From Chromera velia (taxonomy: Eukaryota > Sar > Chromeraceae): a stretch of DNA of 54,514 bases. Of this stretch, positions 1 to 11,725 are shown piece after piece. The position numbers and the translations under genes were made by a program. Below the pieces are notes generated by a model. The model did not search any database and was not told where the DNA came from. It saw only the letters and a program-made list of their open reading frames with translations. Location: NCBI GenBank assembly GCA_018398765.1, contig JAHBMJ010000183.1, forward strand, positions 1 to 54,514, in the 5' to 3' direction. How positions within the stretch are numbered: the stretch's first letter is position 1; every line of letters starts with the position of its first letter.

Positions 1-147
<147 letters not shown>

Positions 148-2400
148 AAGAGAGAGGGGATGCGTGAATTTCGGTTTTTATGGTAGTAGGTAAGTGGTAG
201 TAAGTGAAGGTAACTGAAGGTCATTAAGATTCTCATATTCAAAATATTTATTTCATAAACAGTCATAACCAGTGACTACCGGCAGCTCGGATTGGAGTAT
301 ATTTGATCTATATGTTGGGTTTTATGTGACATTTGTAGGGTAGCCTGGGATGGAGGGGGGCCTGGCTGCCTCAGGGGTCACAGCCTGAGTCTGAGCCTCA
401 AACCCGGAGGCGCCTTCGCCATGGGGAAAGGGGTGGACCCAAAAAAATACCGAAAAAGACTGAGGCGCTACTTGCGGTCGCTAGCGGTCGCCGGCCTCCC
501 TTTCAGGCTCTTTCAGGGTGTTCTAGACCCCGGGCTGCCCCGAGCCCCCCTTAATTGCCTGCCTACCTGCATGGGCCGCCGGGTGGGCTTAGGAAAAGGT
601 TAAAAGAAGGCAACATTGCTTCCTTCACGGAGGAGCAGTCAACAGGTGATGAGTCAGGCACCTTCTCCTAGAGATGAGAAAGGCGGGACGGGAGACGGGA
701 AGCGATGAAAACAAAAAACAACATTTAATTGTCAATTTCTGGGAAATTGAAGGTCGTTTGAAGGTTGATTCAAACTAATCGTCTAAAATTGTTTTCACTG
801 CAGAGATGCACTCCTTCTATTTGCATGCTCGTTAACAGGCACAGGTGTGTTCGTCTCTAGGTTCGTCTTGGCTGTGCAGACTCCTTATGCAGAAGAATCT
901 CTGGCTGGATGAATTCTGGTTGACGTCAGTGAGTGACTGAGTGGAAAATTTGGCAGATAAGTGAACCAGACGCTCCCCAATGCGTGTGGCAGGCAACAAT
1001 GAAACCAAACGGCGGTTCCGTCCTTGAGAATCAGCCTCTCTACATAAAAGGCATATAAAAATTCAACACAATTTGAAATGAAAGAACTTTAAGCTTACAC
1101 TTCAAAGTAGTTTAGTGGTATTTAAATGAATTAAAGTTTTGTTTAAGTTTGTTATGTAAAGGGAGGTTAGAGGAGGGAGGGAAACAGCTAGGGAAGCAGG
1201 AAAAGAATAAAATGAATGGAAGTGGAATTCAAGTTTAAAACTTAGTTTTAAAACTGTATCATTTTTGTGTAGCCTAAAGAAAAATTCAATAATTATATCA
1301 TATAAAAGCTTGTATGAGGCTGTTTGTCTACTACACACACTACAATGTTTAGTTGTTTGCCTGTTTTGAGTGTGTAAACTTTTTACTATAGCTTTTTAAT
1401 TGGAGTTTATACTCTCAATCAAAATTCTAGGGGCTGCACGATAGGCTGCACTATAAAATTCAAAAAAAAAAAAACCTTTTAAGATTTTTTTTTGTTTTGA
1501 AACATATAAACAAACATAATCAAACACATGTTTCCTAGGCTAAAGCTTGCCGCTAAGCATATTTTTCTAAACTTATTGTATAGATTCCAAACTTTTTATA
1601 ATTTAGAAAAGTAAGTTAAAGTGAATTAAATTACACTAAAAATTATAATAATTTAGGTTGCCAGTGTCTCTCATTCCTCTCCTTCTTTAATTGTCCTCTC
1701 CTCTCCCTAAGTGAGCCCTGTGTATGTGCTCGTTCGGATCAAGCATGACCCTGCCGTCCATCACACTGGCTGAGCTCTACACGATCAATACCCTCTCCAT
1801 AGCACCCTCCTCCCTCGCACTCCCGCACATCCTTGTCCCCAGGAAAAGTAACTGTATGGGAAGCCACGCAGTCATGCAATTAAAAAGCCATACAAGGAGA
1901 CAGAAAGGCGACCACACATATGAGCGGCATGCAGGGCTAGACCAGGGGCTGGATTTATAGCAGAGAGTATCCAACGGTGACAAACTTCATGTCTAGTTAC
2001 CAATTTTGTGAAACGATCATTGGTAAACAACACAGGGGGGGGCCCGTGGGGGCATTAAGTAAAGATACAAAGAATGTACGGAGACCCAGGGGGGGCTGAG
2101 TCTTTTCTTACCTGATAAGAAACAGAGAGAGGAAAATGAGGAACCCAAATAGATGAAACATGGAACCCTTCGCTTAGGAGTGAGAAAGACACATGTGCTG
2201 CTGCCTGTGCAAGACCGCACATACAATTGGGTGCAATGAACTGCATGCTGTAATCTTTCAGCCAACTGTCGGTGGCGATTCGTCACTCTGCATCTCTCCA
2301 TCTGTGATCTGATCGGCGTCTCTATCCCTTTACTTCATTCTGCGTTCTTCCTCTCCAAACAAGAAGAGGAAAAGAAAAAAGCTAAGAAAGAGACCGACCT
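148..2400. other. gene-poor AT-rich stretch with a GC island
   Basis: No convincing gene. Positions 330-610 form a GC-rich island (GGAGGCGCC, CCCGGGCTGCCCC) inside otherwise AT-rich DNA with long A and T runs (about 620-1700), which looks like a relic of an inserted element. Around 1743-1843 the minus strand has a short protein-like open stretch containing ECEGGGCYGEGIDRVELSQC, too short to assign. 2017-2300 has only weakly protein-like minus-strand frames. On the minus strand, a possible exon at about 2429-2489 (acceptor GTGCAG, product beginning GLVKLKDPMNEL, donor GAG|GTGAGT) and a possible terminal exon near 2327-2347 may belong to the HNH-like gene just upstream, but the phase does not join cleanly. 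Confidence 0.5.
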
Positions 2401-2624
2401 TCTAATCGGACCGCGTGTCTCCACTCACCTCGCGCTTTTCCATTTGGGCCGTCAACTCGTTCATCGGGTCTTTCAACTTCACCAGGCCCTGCACGTATTG
2501 ATCCATAGATATGACACATAAACATGAACACACAATTTTGGTTGCCTCCTTAATTGGGATCATACGGCCGATCGATTTCACCAACTCAAGGGGGGCCCTC
2601 CTCGTCCATGTGCCGACGTTGTGT

Positions 2625-3674
2625 CTATATTCTTTCCGCTCTCAAAGAAAATCTCTTCCCCCGTTCCTCCGAGGGCCAATAGCGTCGCAAACCTGATATC
2701 AGCCTAGCCTTCAAAAAAAGAAAAGACGGAAAAAGGAGAGCTGCGGAGGTACGTTTTTTTGAAAATACTTGATGACAGAAAGGAGTACCGTAGGCCTTGC
2801 ATCGCCTGACATTCAAATTTCTTTCCTGTAGTACGTGTTCCACCATGTGCGTCACTTTCTCGCGTGACATCTGCGCTGATCCAGTCACCTTCTCTGGACA
2901 TCGAGCGCGGCCTGTGTAGTCAGCGCTGTTGAATTCCCCACAAATCAGCACACAGTTCTCCGGTGTGTAGCCTTTCTGGTTATTCACCCGCTCGATCGAA
3001 ATTCGCCAATCCATATCCCGATGATGTCCGAAAGGGATGTTCGAGTACGCACACCGCAACCCCTGGCTCTCCAGCATTTCGCATATATCCGTCCACTTAA
3101 TTGTGTGAATTCCAGCTACCTCCCGGCCTCGCCACTGCCGACCGCGTGCGTTCAGTCGACTTGAAAACAGCAGGCGGGCAGTTTCTCCCCGCAAAGTTGG
3201 GGCGTCTCTCATCTCATTCTCTCGTACGGGACCCCTAATTCTAAGTTCTTCCCACCCTTCCTCGGCTTCTGGCAATACCAGCTCCGCCTGCTTGCCTGGA
3301 AGGGACCGGACCTTCTCATGAGACCACATGTTGACAGTTTTCAACTTCTTGGACCCACACACTCGGACATACCGGGCAATGTTCAACTCCCGACAGATCC
3401 ACTGTACGTTTCCCACCTTGTATCCTTGGCTGGGGTTCAAACGCTCGAGACTCCCCCCCCAGTGCGTATGCTTTGCCGCTTACATCTGTATGCCTGAGTA
3501 ATTACACCGCTCGTTCTGAGAATGCCACAAATATGGCAGGTAATCTTTATCAAGAGGACATTCAACCAATCCCCACCTCTGTAAGCCGTGTTTCCGATGG
3601 CGGGCCCTCACGTTACTGAATGTCTTTGTCATAAGCATCTTGAACGCTGACATGCTTTGAAGATCCCTCTTCAT
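2625..3674 (-). pseudogene. tandem HNH-nuclease-like protein, interrupted by an in-frame stop
   Basis: Two diverged copies of one module lie in the same minus-strand frame. Module 1 (3674-3378) has CPLDKDYLPYLW, ERCNYSGIQM and later W-GG-SLERLNPSQGY and WICRELN. Module 2 (about 3084-2926) has RCAYSNIPF, then WRIS-IERVNNQKGY and LICGEFNSAD. Both therefore have the pattern C-x-Y-S-x-I-x-x, seven residues, W, then S/I-x-E-R-x-N-x4-GY-x3-N-x3-I-C-x-E-F/L-N, which I associate with HNH/endonuclease-VII-like zinc-finger nucleases. Between the halves of module 1 a TAA (3482-3480) sits exactly in the seven-residue spacer, with the reading frame unchanged on both sides. That is best explained as a nonsense mutation in a decaying mobile or homing-type gene. 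A 33-nt intron starting at GTAAGC is possible but would delete the conserved spacer and Trp. A splice-like CTGTTTCCAG just upstream of the first Met suggests more 5' exons. Family assignment is from motif memory only. Confidence 0.45.
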
Positions 3675-3696
3675 CCCTGGAAACAGTCAAGATTTT

Positions 3697-3993
3697 ATGG
3701 CACTGAGCTGCCAGCAAAAAGTTATGTCGGCAAATTGTCTGCACAGGAAGGTGACGTTCAACTTACAACACAGCGTGATCGTTTCATCTGGATACGTCGA
3801 TATTCACGACCAGTTTGACCCAGCTGTTGCTTGTCCGATGTTGTGTTCAACCGCCGGCATCCTCAAAAGCTCGGGGGTAGATGTTCTCGACGACCTTTCG
3901 AAAACTTGCGAATCAGTGGTTTCCGATCAATCCCTGAAGAAAATTTGCACTCAAGTCATACTCAAGTCTCTCGATCGTTTTGCGACGTCATGA
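3697..3993 (+). CDS. hypothetical 98-aa ORF
   Basis: Open frame from ATG 3697 to TGA 3993, beginning MALSCQQKVMS and ending SLDRFATS. Composition is protein-like, with mixed hydrophobic and polar residues and six cysteines, but I recognise no family. It lies only 22 bp from the 5' side of the decayed HNH-like gene, on the opposite strand, so it could be part of the same element. Further plus-strand open fragments follow at 3980-4246 (Asp/Pro rich), 4229-4330 (ending NENLRKARRRSRFVV) and 4551-4612 (an exon-like piece ending in a GTATGT donor). These may be exons of one degenerate gene. Weak call. Confidence 0.25.
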   Translation: MALSCQQKVMSANCLHRKVTFNLQHSVIVSSGYVDIHDQFDPAVACPMLCSTAGILKSSGVDVLDDLSKTCESVVSDQSLKKICTQVILKSLDRFATS

Positions 3994-4639
3994 CATGCTG
4001 ACAATCACCCCTGCCATGCGGTCAATGGGGGGGTACCCCATTAAAGCCGACGACGATGAGGGCTTTTTGCCGATCAATCCCCCGGCCCTCCCGCGCGCGG
4101 GGAGGGGGGGGGAGTTCCACGACGATGACGGACGGAGCTTCAATGACCCCCCCCCCCATTCAGCCCCCTCTCCATTGACTCTCACTGCCGCCCTCAACTA
4201 CAACGTCCTCTTCTGGCAGGCAGTGCATGAGGATGAGAGCGGATGACCTGCAGCCACTGACCATACGACTGGCCACGGTCAACGAAAACCTGAGGAAAGC
4301 GAGAAGGCGATCGAGGTTTGTAGTCTAGTGAAAGAGACATGCCGTCTCCAGCCGTCTCCTGCAAAGTTCGTGAAGCAAGCCAGACAAACACTCCCAGAAC
4401 TTCATCTTACGATGTACTCTAGCATATCTTTGATAGGTGTCTATTCAAGAGTATCTGTAGGTGGCCGTATTGCGCATGTACACGGGGCCATTTTCGCCTA
4501 CCTCCGTGCCCCTTGCTTCTTCCTGTTTCGCTCTTCTGTCTTCTATCCATGAAAGATGGAGCTCGGGCTCGGGCTTGGAAAGAGGAGATCAGCAATGTGA
4601 CCACCCGGTATGTGAAGCATCAATTTGATAGAGCTTCGC

Positions 4640-5640
4640 CCAGCTCGCTGACACAATGAGTGGGTTTCCTTGTTCCCTTCCTTCCTTCCTTCCTTGCTTC
4701 CTTCGAAATCGTTCCCTTATTCCTTCTGTCCTTCCTTCTCTCTTTTTTCCTCTCTCTGTCCCCCACGCTCTTGGCCCTGTGTTGGTGTGTGTCTGTGTTC
4801 CTCTCGCTCCGCATGTGTATGTGTGTATGTATATGTGTATGTGTATCCCCCCCCCCGATGATGACAGTGGTGTGCCTGCCACTATCGGAGGGGGGCACAC
4901 AAACATGTAGGCACTCAGGGACGCACCACCGAAGGAATACAGGCCAGTGAGTCATTCAGTCAGCCAGCCAGCCAGTCAGTGAATCAGTCAGTCAGTCAGT
5001 CAATCAGTCAGTCAGACAACCAGTTAGTCAGTCAGTCAGTCAGTAAGTCAGACAACCAGTCAGTTAGTCAGTCAGTCAGCCAGCCAGTCAGTCAGTCAGT
5101 CAGTCAGTCAGTCAGTCAAACAACTAGTCAGTGAATCAGTCAGTCAGTCAGAAAGTCAGTCAGTCAGTCTGTATGCATGTATGTATGTATGTGCGTATGT
5201 GTATATGTATCCCCCCCCCGATGATGACAGTGGTGTGCCTGTCACTGTCAGAGGGGGCACACAAACATGTAGGCACCCAAGGAGGCACCAAGGCAGGCAC
5301 ACAGGCCAGCCAGTCAGTCAGTCAACCGCAGTCAGTCAACCAGTCAGTCAGTCAGAAAGTTAGTCTGCCAGGCAGTCAGCAAGTCAGTCAGTCAGTCAGT
5401 CAGTCAGTGATCTCTTCAGTCAGTCAGTCAGTCAATCAGAAAGTCAAAAAGTCAGGCAGTCAGGCAGTTAGCCAATCAACCAGTCAGTCAGCCAGCCAGA
5501 CAACCAGTCAGTCGGTCAGTCAGTCAGTCAGTCTGTCTGTGTCTATTTGTGCGTGCGTGCGTGCATGCATATGTGTGTGTGTATATGTGTGTGTATGTAT
5601 GTGTGTGTGTGCGTGCGTGCGTACTTTCTGTCCCCAGTCT
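4640..5640. repeat. (AGTC)n / (TTCC)n / (TATG)n microsatellite field with a duplicated block
   Basis: From about 4940 the sequence is dominated by AGTC tetranucleotides interrupted by CAGC, CAAC and AAGTC variants. 4670-4760 is TTCC/CTTT rich. A 95-bp block (TATGTGTGTATG, a run of eight or nine C, GATGATGACAGTGGTGTGCC, then GGCACACAAACATGTAGGCA) occurs at about 4818-4917 and again at about 5188-5285, with a few substitutions. Long open frames here encode only QSVSQ-type repeats and are not genes. Confidence 0.85.
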
Positions 5641-6050
5641 CACTGTTCCACTTGTTCTGGTTCAAGAGGTATGCCTGCATGTCTACATATTTTCTTCCTT
5701 CTCTCTGCAGGTAAGTTGAGGGTCCATGGAGGTAGAAGCAGTACGGGTGTTTTGCAGGCAACGTCGCCTACCTGTTGCAAGTGGGGGGGTTCAAGAGGTA
5801 CAAGATGAACGTTTTTCTGCCTCCAGTCTCACTTATCCACTCATTCTGGTTCAAGAGGTATGCCTGCATGTCTGCATGTCTTCTTCCTTCTCTGTACAGG
5901 TGAGTTGAGGGTGCATGGAGGTACAAGCAGTTGGGATGTTTTGCAGGGAGAGATGTCGAATTGGAACAAGTGGGGGGGATCAAGAGGTACAGGATGGATA
6001 GCTTTCTCCCCTTTTGTCTCATTGTCCCACTCGTTCTGGTTCAAGAGTTA
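5628..6050. repeat. 190-bp tandem repeat, a little over two copies
   Basis: The phrase CTGGTTCAAGAGGTATGCC recurs at about 5659, about 5848 and, in a truncated form, about 6038. Each unit contains TTCTTCCTTCTCT, a CAGGTRAGTTGAGGGT junction, GCATGGAGGTA.AAGCAGT, TTTTGCAGG and AAGTGGGGGG. The CTGCAG|GTAAGT-like junction inside each unit mimics a splice acceptor fused to a donor, but no long frame is conserved between copies, so I treat it as non-coding satellite DNA. Confidence 0.8.
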
Positions 6051-6334
6051 TAGGAGCCCACGAAGCTCGCCGCGAGGGCGCGTAGTCCGCCGTCTCCCTC
6101 AACTTGCAGTCTCCCCGATGACCGTACAGTCTTTTTTTTTTTGAAAGCTTCCACCGTGTGCTGACAGATGCTGATAGTGTGCTTCGATTTTCTTCTCGGC
6201 TAGAGGCTGTAGACATACACAGAGTCTCACAGAGGATCAGTCACCCCTTTGAGGCATATTGTTATCTGTGTTGATACTGTTGCCGTTGACTTACATTTTC
6301 TTCCCTCACTCGTGTTATTAATACTGTTCCCCCC

Positions 6335-7478
6335 ATGACCCCGACTGCGTGTTTCTTTCTACTTCTTTCTGTGACCGCCGCGGCGGAGTTTGTTGGTGGT
6401 CTATCACGTCGGCTGCTAGGTGAAGCGGAGCTGCAGCAAGAAAACCATCAGCTTCAGGTGAGGTTGCGGAACAGTGAATTTCATATGTTATGAATGCATG
6501 TGCTCACAGTCGTCCTTTCGAAGGAATAGCTCGTTGTACACCTCATAATTCTTCCACGTCTTTCAGGCGCTTCACACATCCCTCCCCTCCTCATTGTCTC
6601 TGCAGGTGGATAACGACCTGGCCGAACGCCAGAAACGAGTGTGCGATGAGGTGAAGAAGGGGCCGAAATCGACGCGTCACATTCGCGTGCGCGCAATTCT
6701 GGAGGAGACGGAAGAGCCAATGAGTACCCACATGTGGTGTCAGGTGGGATGGTTCCAGAGGGCCACGCCACTTGACTACGCAGCTGCATTCAATGACATG
6801 GCCACTGCTGAAATGTTGCTTGAGCACGGTGCGCTCGTGAATACTGACAGTTTTCGAAACCGCCACCCCCTCTTCAACACGATGGCCGGAGACCCACCTG
6901 CACCCAGTCCAGCGTTCGAACTGGTTGAGCTGCTTCTGGACCACGGGAGTGATGTGAGTAAGACGGACAACTGTCCTCTTTCTGGTGGTCAGACAGCTTT
7001 GCACGCAGCTGCTATGATTGGTCGAAATGATATTGTGGAGTTGTTGTTGAGTGGGGGTGCGGATGTGAACCCTGGAACCAACTCGGGGGGCAGAACACCG
7101 CTTCTGTATGCTATTTATGAGAAGAGCACCGATGTCGCACGGACATTGATTGAAGCAGGAGCGGATGTCAACACAACTGATAGCGATGGCGATACGGCGC
7201 TGCACAACACAGCAATCTATGGTTTGCCTGAGGTCATCGGACTGCTGTTAGAAAACGGTCACCGTGTTGACATCCACCCGCTCAACAACAAAGGGCAGAC
7301 AGCCCTGGACATTGCAGCAGAGGAGTCAACCGATAGGCGCGACTCGCCCTGTACAGAATGTGTGACTCTTCTTGAAGGGGCTGTTGATGCTGCAGAGGCT
7401 GAAGGAGAAGGAGAGAAGGTGTTAAGTTCCAGTGACGACTTCGCGGAGGCGGTTATGATTGGTGAGGGTGGTGAATGA
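6335..7478 (+). CDS. ankyrin-repeat protein with N-terminal signal peptide
   Basis: Two exons: 6335-6457 and 6606-7478, phase 0, 331 aa. Exon 1 begins MTPTACFFLLLSVTAAAEF, a good signal peptide (hydrophobic core about residues 5-17), and ends LQQENHQLQ at donor CAG|GTGAGG. Exon 2 follows acceptor TCTCTGCAG. Residues from about 90 hold five or six ankyrin repeats: ATPLDYAAAF..AEMLLEHGALVN, FELVELLLDHGSDV, TALHAAAMIGRNDIVELLL, TPLLYAIYEKSTDVARTLI, TALHNTAIYGLPEVIGLLL and TALDIAAEE. The C-terminal 50 residues are acidic and end in GEGGE. Ankyrin arrays are protein-binding scaffolds, usually cytosolic; a signal peptide points to the secretory route or an organelle lumen. No TM segment follows. 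The alternative acceptor at 6564-6565 is less likely. Confidence 0.8.
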
Positions 7479-7921
7479 ACAAGATGAGGTGGGTAAGGAG
7501 ATGAAAGTATAACAAGATAAAAGCAGTCTAGAGACTTTATCCCGGGGTAAGAAAGCAGCGGTTGATGTGTGCGAACAGAAGCGAAGAGTGGCAGCAAAGC
7601 GACGAGAAGACTGTATGCAACTCTTTGTTGTGACTATCTATCTGTGACTGTGCTTAGTGCAAATGAATGTGGGGAATGCTCCGATCGAGCATGTCATACC
7701 ATCGAAACCGATGTCGAGGAAGTCTGCATGACTCTGTTGTTTATCAATACTCTTGCGACCCCTTCTCTCTCTTCCCTTTCTTCTTTCTCTTCTGATGTAT
7801 TGCTTGTTCTCCAGACTGCATGTGTGTTGAGATGACGATTTTTGTGGACGAATGATGCATGGGAAAAGGGGAAAACCAAGTTGTGTGTGCAACTCTGTGG
7901 TTGATTTGGTTGTGCCTGTTT
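7479..7921. other. 3' flank of the ankyrin gene
   Basis: No additional gene seen. Short frames are shadows without family features. Presumably 3' UTR and spacer; no clear polyadenylation element stands out. Confidence 0.5.
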
Positions 7922-8167
7922 CTAATCTGACATCTTTTCATTTACAGCTTCGAATGACTTGAGTAGTACGTGCTCTCGTCTTGAATCGTCATTCCTTTTT
8001 TCGTATTGTTTTCGTGCCTTTTTTGTTCGAGCGTCCTCTATAAGACCCCTCTTCTCTTCAGCTCTTTCTAGGGTTCTTTCTGCCGCAAACTTGTTCCGTC
8101 CATGCTCCTGCTGCCTGGGTGCGAACACCGTGTGACCTTTCCGACTAGCTTTCCGAAAAGAAACCAT
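7922..8167 (-). CDS. hypothetical small basic coiled-coil-like protein (81 aa)
   Basis: ATG at 8167 opens a frame beginning MVSFRKASRKGH and ending EAVNEKMSD. The middle is highly charged (ERTLERAEEKRGLIEDARTK) with a likely helical or coiled-coil character. I do not recognise a family. The frame remains open some 100 nt further upstream without a better Met, and no splice signals clearly extend it, so it may be an exon or a chance frame. It is convergent with the ankyrin gene. Confidence 0.3.
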   Translation of the reverse strand: MVSFRKASRKGHTVFAPRQQEHGRNKFAAERTLERAEEKRGLIEDARTKKARKQYEKRNDDSRREHVLLKSFEAVNEKMSD

Positions 8168-8516
8168 GTCTACAACAATGTGCATTGCAAAGCTTGTATA
8201 ACAAGAGTATATAGGAATGATGTTCGTAAAATGAAGTTTAATGAACAAATGTTCAGCTTTTCTTAGCATAGCATAGCATAAAAAATAACAACTTTTCCCT
8301 GTCTAACGTTAGAAGTATCCAGCTAGCTCTGGGTATGGATAACACTGACGCATCATAGCATAGCATAGAATGTGAAGCTTCACTCACTCACAATCAAAAT
8401 ACAATGTATACTCTACATATAGAAGGTTATCACTGTAATTTTAAAAAATGATTGTACATGCATATATTCATGTTTTAATCTATAATAATGCATATCACCT
8501 TCATATAAGAGGCTAA
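8168..8516. other. AT-rich spacer with CATAG runs
   Basis: Contains two short CATAGCATAGCATA tracts (about 8266-8280 and 8354-8368) and otherwise AT-rich sequence with no gene. Confidence 0.5.
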
Positions 8517-9459
8517 TGTCCTGGACTGCCTGGCGGTGCCAGGACGACTCAGGTCAGATGGTGACACCAGCGTAGGCTCAGGCATTCTACACGCACCGAT
8601 GCGACGCGGGCCTTTCTGCAGGTATTTGAGTGCTGGGGTCTTGGTCTTTACGGACTGTGACTGCCTTGCAGATGAATTGGCTCTAGGATATGGATGTTGT
8701 CGTGTAGCTGCTGTCCTATAGCTTGAGTTTGTCCTGTCTCATGAATTCAGTCTGTTTGCATATCACATTTAATTCTTTGTCAAGTACGGGGATGAAAACG
8801 ACTGTTCTGGAGAGAGATTGGATTAGAAGGAATGAGATGTAGATTAGGTTGATCGAGGTATCTTGACGATCTTTACTTGAAACCTTTTGAACCTTCTGGA
8901 GTCAATCAGTTTAGGACAGAGTCTTTCTGCCGCCATCTAGCTTAGCCTCTTAAATGTCATGACTAGCTCGTGACATGATATGGTGACGCCAGGGGGCATG
9001 TGTCTTGGACTGCCTGGCAGCGCCAGGATGGCTCGGGTTGGATGGTAACACCAGCACGGGCTCAGGCATTCTACACGTACTGATGTGACGCGGGCCTTTC
9101 TGCAGGTGTTTGAGTGCCGGGGTCTTGGTCTTTATGTACTGTGACTGTCTTGCAGATGAGTTGGCTCTAGGACATGGATGTTGTTTTGTAGCTGCTGTCT
9201 TGTAGCTTAAGTTTGTCCTGTCTCATGAATTCAGTCTGTTTGCATGTCACGTTTAATTCTCTGTCAAGTACGGGGATGAAAACGACTGTTCTGGAGAGAG
9301 ATTGGATTAGAAGGAATGAGATGCGGATTAGGTTGATCGAGGTATCTTGACGATCTTTACTTAAAACCTTCTGAACCTTCTGGAGTCAATCAGTTTGGGA
9401 CAGAGTCTTTCTGCTGCTATCTAGCTTAGCCTCTTGGATATCATGACTAGCTCGTGACA
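8517..9459. repeat. two 459-bp direct repeats, 484 bp apart
   Basis: Copy 1 is 8517-8975 and copy 2 is 9001-9459, aligned throughout at a constant offset of 484 with no indels. I count about 40 differences, of which about 38 are transitions. Both contain GCGGGCCTTTCTGCAGGT, TTGCAGATGA, GGGGATGAAAACGACTG and end ATGACTAGCTCGTGACA. No frame is conserved. They look like two units of a dispersed or satellite repeat, or paired remnants of a mobile element. Confidence 0.85.
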
Positions 9460-10213
9460 CTAAGTTGTCACTAACTAGTGGACTAATATAGGATCACCGA
9501 TTACGTTGATCACTGCCAGGATTAGAGCCAGAGCCCCCAATTATACCCCCAATTAAAGGTTGCCAAGTTAGGTTGGTTTATCGGCTTAAACCATAGTACT
9601 TGCAAGAACTGTCGATAGGCTCGACGATACTAGACTCGATAACATTCGATAGCCAGGTCAATATGAATCCTAGTATGAATCTAAATAGAGATAAACTAGG
9701 AGATAAATCAATGAGTTATAATTAATTAAGGTGGTTAAAACCGTTAATCGTCATAATAATCGATCAAATTAATATAAATTCCGAGTCTTCAATTTTACTT
9801 TTTCAAAAATTGTAAAAGTGATGTACGGCCTAGCGTGCGGCATACGTTGTACGCCATCGGCCGGGATTCGGCCCATGGTTAAGCGTTTAATGTTCGGTAA
9901 GTCAACACAGGTGGTACAGGTTAAATTGACCAATTTGAATTGATTTCTGCCAAAGAGGCTCAAAACTAATTCTATTTTTAATTACAGCGCTGCACTAGCT
10001 TACCGAAGTCACACGGTTTCTAGCACGGTTTTTATGATTTTCACCACTGGCAGAAGCTGGCCTAAAATATATTTTATAAATAAAGAACTTAAATGTCAAT
10101 AGTTTAAGTAAAAGTCGTGCAATATAACTACGTATATAAGTTTTCATTAATTCTGGATATGTATGGATCATGGAATGTATAGAGATCATTTGTGGAATAA
10201 ACTCGGATTTGAG
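9460..10213. other. AT-rich spacer
   Basis: No gene recognised. AT-rich with a short GC-richer patch at 9825-9880. It probably includes the 3' flank of the large minus-strand gene, whose stop codon is at 10216-10214. Confidence 0.5.
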
Positions 10214-11578
10214 TCATTGACTCTTTGAAGACTTCGTATTCGAGTTTTCTGGAGGTCCGTCTGGATAGCCCGCGGACATCTTGGGCCCGGGAAAACTCTC
10301 CTCACCTGAGACCTGAGTTTTTTCTTCGTCTTCGGGTAAGTATCCAGGATACCTGTCCCAGTTTCGGAAATCCTTCGGTTCTCCCACGTCCCAGCCTTCC
10401 CACAATTCAGACTTTGTTGTGTTATAGGCATCCAACACGACGTCTCCGTCTGGACCTCCTCTGATGTCCTTGATGTTGTTTTGCCATGGGGTTTTGGCCT
10501 TCCTTCTGGGATCAACGAGTGTTGGAAGAACAGGCTCGGAAAAGTAAAAGTCTTCACTTGTGCGATGCTCGGGGACTGCGTGGAGGTAATGATACTCTGG
10601 GTGGTACATGATCGTTTGCACGCTGTCTTGTGGGAACTTGCCGGAAGAAATCCTTTCTGAAGGCACCCACGTCCCACCGGCGTTGCAAAACGAATAGTAG
10701 ACCTCCCGTCCAGTTTCTCGCTTGCCGTCTGAGAGACGTTCAAAGACAACCCAACTTCCCCGGCCCCACCAACGCGAAGAACATTGGTTCTCTGACGGAC
10801 CCCACAACCCCCTCCAGCAATTGGTCGGGTCGCAACACCCGGGCCCCCATATTGCCCAGTGTTTGTACAATGGGATGGTCTCGTTGATGTTTTGGATGAA
10901 ATCAGGGTGTCGTCCCTCCGTTGCGAATTGAGTCTCTTTGTACATATCCTTCAGATCTTCGTCTGTGTTTGTGGAGTCCCCGACTTTCTTTTTCAAGGCA
11001 GCTGCCAGTCTTTCATACTTTTGCCAATTGTAGGTTGATTTCAGATCTCCCGGGTAGTTCCCCTCTCCCAACTCGTACATGGTCCACCATGGGGCGGCCA
11101 GGAGGCCCATAATTCTTCGAGCCTCTATTTTCCAAATCAACGCGGGCGCACGTTCTGCCCTCCCCAGCTGCATCCATCCATCACAAATCATGAAGCAGTC
11201 AGGACAGCAAAGAGAGGGAGCCACGCGGCTTTTTCTGTTTCGGTGCAAAGGAGAACAAAGACATGAACGAATCACCCCGAGGCTTAGAGGGAGGCTGGCG
11301 ATTGAGGAAGGGGGGGCGGGGGGGTAGAAATCAGGAACGAAACAAGAAGAAGGACTGAGGGGGGGTGGGGATCCAGAGCTTTTTTGAGTCTCTGGTCGAG
11401 AGTTATGGAGGGAGAAGGATCGATGGAGAACAATCTGAATAATTCGGGCTCTAGAAGGATGCATGCGGGCATAGAGCTTGGAAGAAGAGAATCATGTGGT
11501 CGAAGCCAACGTGCACATAATGAAGCAATGCGTGGAAATGAGAGGACAGGTACGTCCACATACAGAAAAAAAGACCAG

Positions 11579-11651
<73 letters not shown>

Positions 11652-11675
11652 CACACACGCACACACACACACAGA

Positions 11676-11725
<50 letters not shown>

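Noticed and set aside
4818..5285. Possible CRISPR-like spaced repeats
   Set aside because: Only two copies of the block, separated by microsatellite; eukaryotic context.
5131..5808. Long plus-strand frame encoding QSVSQ repeats
   Set aside because: Entirely the translation of an (AGTC)n microsatellite; no non-repetitive coding sequence.
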